In this document: in pieces, positions 59,485 through 64,000 of the stretch | Numbering within the stretch: the first letter of the stretch is position 1 | Layout of the letters: every line of letters begins with the position of its first letter | Position numbers and translations under genes: made by a program | Assembly (NCBI GenBank): GCA_002030015.1 | Contig: LQBH01000010.1 | Coordinates: 1 to 64,000, forward strand | Direction of reading: 5' to 3' | DNA: 64,000 nt | DNA from: a delta proteobacterium MLS_D | GTDB taxonomy: Bacteria > Desulfobacterota > Syntrophia > Syntrophales > UBA2210 | The notes under the pieces: generated by a model | Database searches by the model: none | What the model saw: the letters and a program-made list of their open reading frames with translations, nothing else | Told to the model about the DNA's origin: nothing

Positions 59485-60129
59485 GTGCGCACCGTGGAAC
59501 ATGCAGTTATATTCGAAACCATCACGATTGACCCCCCGTGGGACACGATCTACCGGCGTCTCGGCTACCGCCGGAAGACGACGGTACTCTCAAAAAGGGA
59601 TCGCGACACGATCGACCGTGCAATCGACATGGCCTGCACGCTCATCCATTTAAAAGGAGCGGCCCGTCGTATCGCCGTTGATCAACGGGATGAGTCCCGG
59701 GTTATTCTTGAAGGAGGAACGGTGTTCGCCGGTTCCCGTCTCGCGGCGCTTCTTCGGGACTGCGACGAAGTGTTGCTCATGGGCGCCACCACCGGCAATG
59801 ATATTCTCGACGCCGTGGCGGCCGACACCGAGGGAGAAAATCTGAGCCGCGCCGTCGTTCTCGACGCCGCCGCGAGCGAGATGGTCGACGCGGCACTGGA
59901 CTGGATCATGGTCTATTACATTAATCTCCTTCGAAGAGAAGGAAAACTGCTCCTGAAGAGGCGTTACTCGGCGGGATACGGAGACTTCGAACTGGAAAAC
60001 CAGCACGCCTTCTTCGACCTGCTGGAGCTCCGGCGCCTCGGAGTGTCCATCAACGACAAGTTTATCCTGGCGCCTGAAAAATCGGTGACAGCGGTAACGG
60101 GTATAGTGCGCGGCGGAAACCGGGAGTGA
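59485..60129 (+). CDS. Stand-alone MetH activation-domain-like protein
   Basis: LLMGATTGNDILDAV, LKRRYSAGYGDFELENQ; directly upstream of metH. Confidence 0.8.
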   Translation: MRTVEHAVIFETITIDPPWDTIYRRLGYRRKTTVLSKRDRDTIDRAIDMACTLIHLKGAARRIAVDQRDESRVILEGGTVFAGSRLAALLRDCDEVLLMGATTGNDILDAVAADTEGENLSRAVVLDAAASEMVDAALDWIMVYYINLLRREGKLLLKRRYSAGYGDFELENQHAFFDLLELRRLGVSINDKFILAPEKSVTAVTGIVRGGNRE

Positions 60130-60226
60130 CAAAAGAAATCGCACGGTACCGGCGCGCCGAGAACTTCCGCCGGGTGCAGCTGGTCTGAAAGAAACGGCGG
60201 AACCGCCGACCAACGAGGTATCAACA

Positions 60227-62641
60227 GTGAAAGCCGCAACAAAAATAAAAAAAATAATAGGTGAGCGTTGCCTTGTCCTCGACGGCGCAACCGGCACGGA
60301 ACTGCAACGGCGGGGTATGCCGTCCGGCGTCTGCCCGGAGACCTGGTGCATCGACAACCCCCGTGTCATCAGCGGTATTCACGAAGATTACCGCAAAGCA
60401 GGCGCCGACGTCATCTACACGTGCACCTTCGGCGCGAATCGCGTCAAGCTTGCCCAGTACGGCCGGTCGGACGTCGAATCGATAAACCGCGAGCTGGCGC
60501 TCCTGACCCGCAGGGCGGTCGGCCCGGAAGTCCTGGTGGCGGGCGACATCGGCCCGATGGGACGTTTCGTCGAACCTTTCGGTGATGTTCTTTTCGACGA
60601 AGCCGTGGATATTTTTAGAGAACAGATCAGTGGTCTCATCGCGGGCGGTGTCGATCTCCTTGTTATCGAAACAATGATGGACATCCAGGAAGCCAGGGCG
60701 GCCCTCCTGGCGGCCCGCGAATCGACGGACCTTTTCACCATGGTCACCATGACGTTCGAGGCGGGGGAACGCACGCTCAACGGCACCGAACCGGCGGCGG
60801 CCCTGGTCACCCTGCAGAGTCTGGGGGCTGATGCCGTGGGCTGTAACTGTTCCACGGGACCGGCGGAAATGGTCGGACTCGCTTCCGCCATGAACCCTTT
60901 CCGCGCGGTACCCCTGGTGGCAAAACCAAACGCCGGCATGCCGCAGCTGCAAAGCGACGGGTCAGCGGTGTTCACCATGACGCCGGAGGAATTCGCCGGC
61001 TACGGGAAATCCTTCGTGGAAAACGGCGTGGGATTGCTGGGTGGTTGCTGCGGTACCACGCCGGACCACATCGTTGCATTGAAAAAGGCCCTGAATGACG
61101 CGAGGCCGCCCGCTTGTTCCCGGACGCGCCCCGCCGCTCTCAGTTCCTGCAGGAAGGCGGTGGTTATCGATCGCGGGGGACCGCTCATGATTGTGGGAGA
61201 ACGAATAAACCCGACGGGCAGACCGTCTCTGCAGGAGGAACTGCGGAGCGGCCGAACCGACCTGGTTTCCCGCATGGGACGGGAACAGGAACGGCAGGGC
61301 GCCGACCTTCTCGACGTCAACGTGGGCGTCCCCGGCATTGACCAGAAAAAGGCGATGGCGGACGCCGTCAAGGCGCTGTCCGTGGCTTCCTCGCTGCCGC
61401 TGGTCATCGACGCGTCCGATCCCGACGTCATCGAGACCGGGTTGCGCCTCTATCCCGGGCGGGCGCTCATCAACTCCATCTCGGGCGAAACGTCACGCAT
61501 GGAGCGGCTTCTCGGTCTGGCACGGTACTACGGGGCCATGTTCATCCTGCTGCCGCTCACGGAAGGCGGCGTTCCGGAAACCGCCGATGAACGGAAGTCA
61601 ATCGTCAGAAACATCTACCGGGAAGCCCGTCGTCATGGTCTTTCGAAGAACGACATCGTGGTCGATGGACTGGTCATGACGGTTTCATCGAACCAGGCCG
61701 CCCCTGCGGAAACGCTGAAAACCGTCGAATGGACTTCGCAACGATTCCGGTGCGCCACCCTGCTCGGTCTTTCCAATGTTTCGTTCGGCCTTCCCGAACG
61801 ACCGTGGCTCAATGCCGCCTTCCTCGCCATGGCCCAGTCCCGGGGGCTGACCATGGCCATCGCCGATCCGGCGGGGGAGGAACTTATGAATATAAAAACC
61901 GCCGGCGATGTCCTGAATGGACGGGACACCGACGCCGAGCGTTATTGCAGCCGTTTCGCCGGGCCGTCCGGCATCGTGAAACAACAGCCCGACGCGACGT
62001 CAACGCTCCCCGAGCGAATCCACCGCGCCGTCATGGAAGGGTCACGCGATGAAATCGTGTCATTACTCGAGCGCTCCGTGGCGGACGGAAAGGATCCGCA
62101 AAAACTCCTGTCGGAATCACTGATTCCCGCCATCACTGACGTAGGAGACTGTTACGAGAAAAAGGAACTGTTTCTGCCACAGCTCATCGCGGCGGCGGAA
62201 ACGATGAAGCGTGGCGTGGCCTACCTGGAACCCCTCATCAAAAAAGACGACTTCTCGGCGGACGGGGCCGCGGGAACGATCGTCATGGCAACGGTAGAGG
62301 GAGATATTCATGACATCGGGAAAAATATTGTTATTCTCATGCTGAGAAACCATGGATATACCGTCGTCGACCTGGGAAAGAACGTCTCCGCGCGGCGGGT
62401 CGTCGAAGAAGCACGCCGGTCCCGGGCCGACCTTGTGGGATTATCGGCCCTGATGACCACAACCGTAATCCGCATGGAGGAAACAATTGAACTGGCGCGA
62501 AGAGAAGGCGTGAACGCGCCGTTCCTGGCGGGAGGGGCCGTCGTTACCCCTTCGTGGGCCTCGTCGATCGGCGCCCATTACGCCAAAGACGGTGTCCAGG
62601 CGGTCAGGACCGCCGAAAAACTGCTGAAAAAATCCCGCTGA
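60227..62641 (+). CDS. metH: Cobalamin-dependent methionine synthase lacking the C-terminal activation domain
   Basis: GCNCSTGP and GGCCGTTPDHI Zn motifs, pterin-binding domain, VEGDIHDIGKNIV B12 motif; ends after the B12 domain. Confidence 0.92.
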   Translation: MKAATKIKKIIGERCLVLDGATGTELQRRGMPSGVCPETWCIDNPRVISGIHEDYRKAGADVIYTCTFGANRVKLAQYGRSDVESINRELALLTRRAVGPEVLVAGDIGPMGRFVEPFGDVLFDEAVDIFREQISGLIAGGVDLLVIETMMDIQEARAALLAARESTDLFTMVTMTFEAGERTLNGTEPAAALVTLQSLGADAVGCNCSTGPAEMVGLASAMNPFRAVPLVAKPNAGMPQLQSDGSAVFTMTPEEFAGYGKSFVENGVGLLGGCCGTTPDHIVALKKALNDARPPACSRTRPAALSSCRKAVVIDRGGPLMIVGERINPTGRPSLQEELRSGRTDLVSRMGREQERQGADLLDVNVGVPGIDQKKAMADAVKALSVASSLPLVIDASDPDVIETGLRLYPGRALINSISGETSRMERLLGLARYYGAMFILLPLTEGGVPETADERKSIVRNIYREARRHGLSKNDIVVDGLVMTVSSNQAAPAETLKTVEWTSQRFRCATLLGLSNVSFGLPERPWLNAAFLAMAQSRGLTMAIADPAGEELMNIKTAGDVLNGRDTDAERYCSRFAGPSGIVKQQPDATSTLPERIHRAVMEGSRDEIVSLLERSVADGKDPQKLLSESLIPAITDVGDCYEKKELFLPQLIAAAETMKRGVAYLEPLIKKDDFSADGAAGTIVMATVEGDIHDIGKNIVILMLRNHGYTVVDLGKNVSARRVVEEARRSRADLVGLSALMTTTVIRMEETIELARREGVNAPFLAGGAVVTPSWASSIGAHYAKDGVQAVRTAEKLLKKSR

Positions 62642-62660
62642 ACAGGCGGAAAATCCCGGG

Positions 62661-63965
62661 TTACTTGAACGATTCGATATACTTGACGATGTTGTCGGCG
62701 ATGACCTGCACCGTCTCCTCAAACTTTCCCACGTCCTTTTCCAGGAGCGTCAACCTGAAACCGGGCAGGGCCGTAAAAAACGACGTCAGAGGCACGAGAC
62801 AGACGCCCGTGGCGGCAAGCAGGTAATAGACGAACCGCTTGTCGTGCTCAATCTTGTCGCTCATGATCGATTCAACATAGTCCCGTACTGCCGGTTCGTC
62901 GATCGGAAGCTTCTGCCTGCCGTTGAGGACGGCCTCGTTGAAAACGACGGTCATGTAGAAAGCCCCGTTGGTCCGGTTGACCACGATATAGGGAACATCC
63001 TTGAGTATGTTGAAAGCGATGTTGGACAATTTCTCGTAATGACGGTTTCTGCTCTCCAGATATTTGCCGTACTCCGGGTGAGACATGATCCGGGGAATCG
63101 CCATCTGGGGAAGCGTGGTGGAACAGACTTCGGCCATTTTCTGGCTCAGGATGGCGGAAATGTACCGGGCGAACGTTTCGTCCTTGTCCGCGTTATATAC
63201 TTCAATCCACCCGCACCGGGCGCCGGGCCAGGGAAATTCCTTCGATATTCCTTTCATGCTTATGGCGGGAACATCGCCGATAATATCGCACAAAAGCGCT
63301 GTTTCCTGGCTGTTGTAAATGATGTTCCGGTACGTCTCGTCGACGACCAGGAACAGGTCGTATTCCCTGGCGATACTCACAACTTTCTCCAGGGTCTTCA
63401 CCGGATAGACAAAGCCGGTTGGATTGTCGGGATTAATAACGAGCGCCCCCACGATGGTGTTGTGACTTTTAACCTTGCGCTCCAGTTCGGCGATGTCGGG
63501 ATGCCAGTTATGGTAAGGGTTCATCCGGTACGTGTTGGGCGGAAACGACGCATGGTGAATTTCCGCCAGCAGGTGCGTGGAATAGGTCGGTTCCGGCATG
63601 ATGATCCTGGCGTCGATCCGTATGGCGCTGTAGGCCCGCGCGATGGCGTCGCCCAGCCCGTTGAAAAAAATAATGTCATCCATATCAAGCTTATAGTTGC
63701 CGCGGCTTGTCACCTGCTCGGCGAGATATTCCCTGGTCTCGTTCACACCCTTCGTGGGACTGTATCCATAGGAAATATCCTCGCTCATGATTTCGAGGAG
63801 CACGTCCTTCATCCAGGACGGTATCGTCTCTCCCTTGGCGATGGGATCGCCGATATTCTCCCACGTTATGGTTTTCCCGTATTCACGAAGTTTATCCGCA
63901 ACAGAAACAATGTTGCGTATCTCGTAAGTCAGCCCCGAACCACTTTTTGCTATGTCGAACCTCAT
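62661..63965 (-). CDS. PLP-dependent class I aminotransferase
   Basis: NPDNPTGFVYP, VVDETYRNIIY, SMKGISKEFPWPGARCGWIE. Confidence 0.9.
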   Translation of the reverse strand: MRFDIAKSGSGLTYEIRNIVSVADKLREYGKTITWENIGDPIAKGETIPSWMKDVLLEIMSEDISYGYSPTKGVNETREYLAEQVTSRGNYKLDMDDIIFFNGLGDAIARAYSAIRIDARIIMPEPTYSTHLLAEIHHASFPPNTYRMNPYHNWHPDIAELERKVKSHNTIVGALVINPDNPTGFVYPVKTLEKVVSIAREYDLFLVVDETYRNIIYNSQETALLCDIIGDVPAISMKGISKEFPWPGARCGWIEVYNADKDETFARYISAILSQKMAEVCSTTLPQMAIPRIMSHPEYGKYLESRNRHYEKLSNIAFNILKDVPYIVVNRTNGAFYMTVVFNEAVLNGRQKLPIDEPAVRDYVESIMSDKIEHDKRFVYYLLAATGVCLVPLTSFFTALPGFRLTLLEKDVGKFEETVQVIADNIVKYIESFK

Positions 63966-64000
63966 ACAGCCGCCTCTCTCAAAAGATGTAATATTGTATT

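Overview
The 64 kb window appears to be a mosaic. Roughly 1-20.4 kb looks like accessory DNA: degraded remnants, an RND efflux operon beside a LytS/LytTR two-component system, a phosphonate-type PhnDCEE cassette with no C-P lyase core, and about 1 kb stretches with no convincing ORFs. It ends at 20424-20443 with a 20-nt tRNA 3' end (GATTCCGACCTCCGGCACCA, probably tRNA-Leu) that has no tRNA body in front of it and is followed by a rho-independent terminator. This looks like the displaced attachment-site copy of an integrated element. From about 20.5 kb onward the content looks like an anaerobic, probably deltaproteobacterial-type chromosome (inference): acyl-CoA metabolism genes, a multi-PAS kinase with its response regulator, queG, tenA, a 4-hydroxybutyryl-CoA dehydratase-like gene, transporters, pstCAB-phoU-phoR-phoB-pstS with two well-formed Pho boxes, a tandem PilZ-like protein beside a hybrid kinase, transketolase, PGI, a split MetH and an aminotransferase. 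The best candidate for an undescribed system is phnD-phnC-phnE-phnE-methyltransferase-PhnM-like-EEP phosphatase-phnM (11860-19341): two PhnM paralogues and a phosphodiesterase-type enzyme without phnGHIJKL. The clearest regulatory finding is a 21-bp-period direct repeat (8978-9011) directly upstream of a sigma70-like promoter for the efflux operon. It matches the expected geometry of a LytTR regulator site. No complete rRNA or tRNA gene and no CRISPR array was seen. All family names are from reading the sequence, not from database searches.
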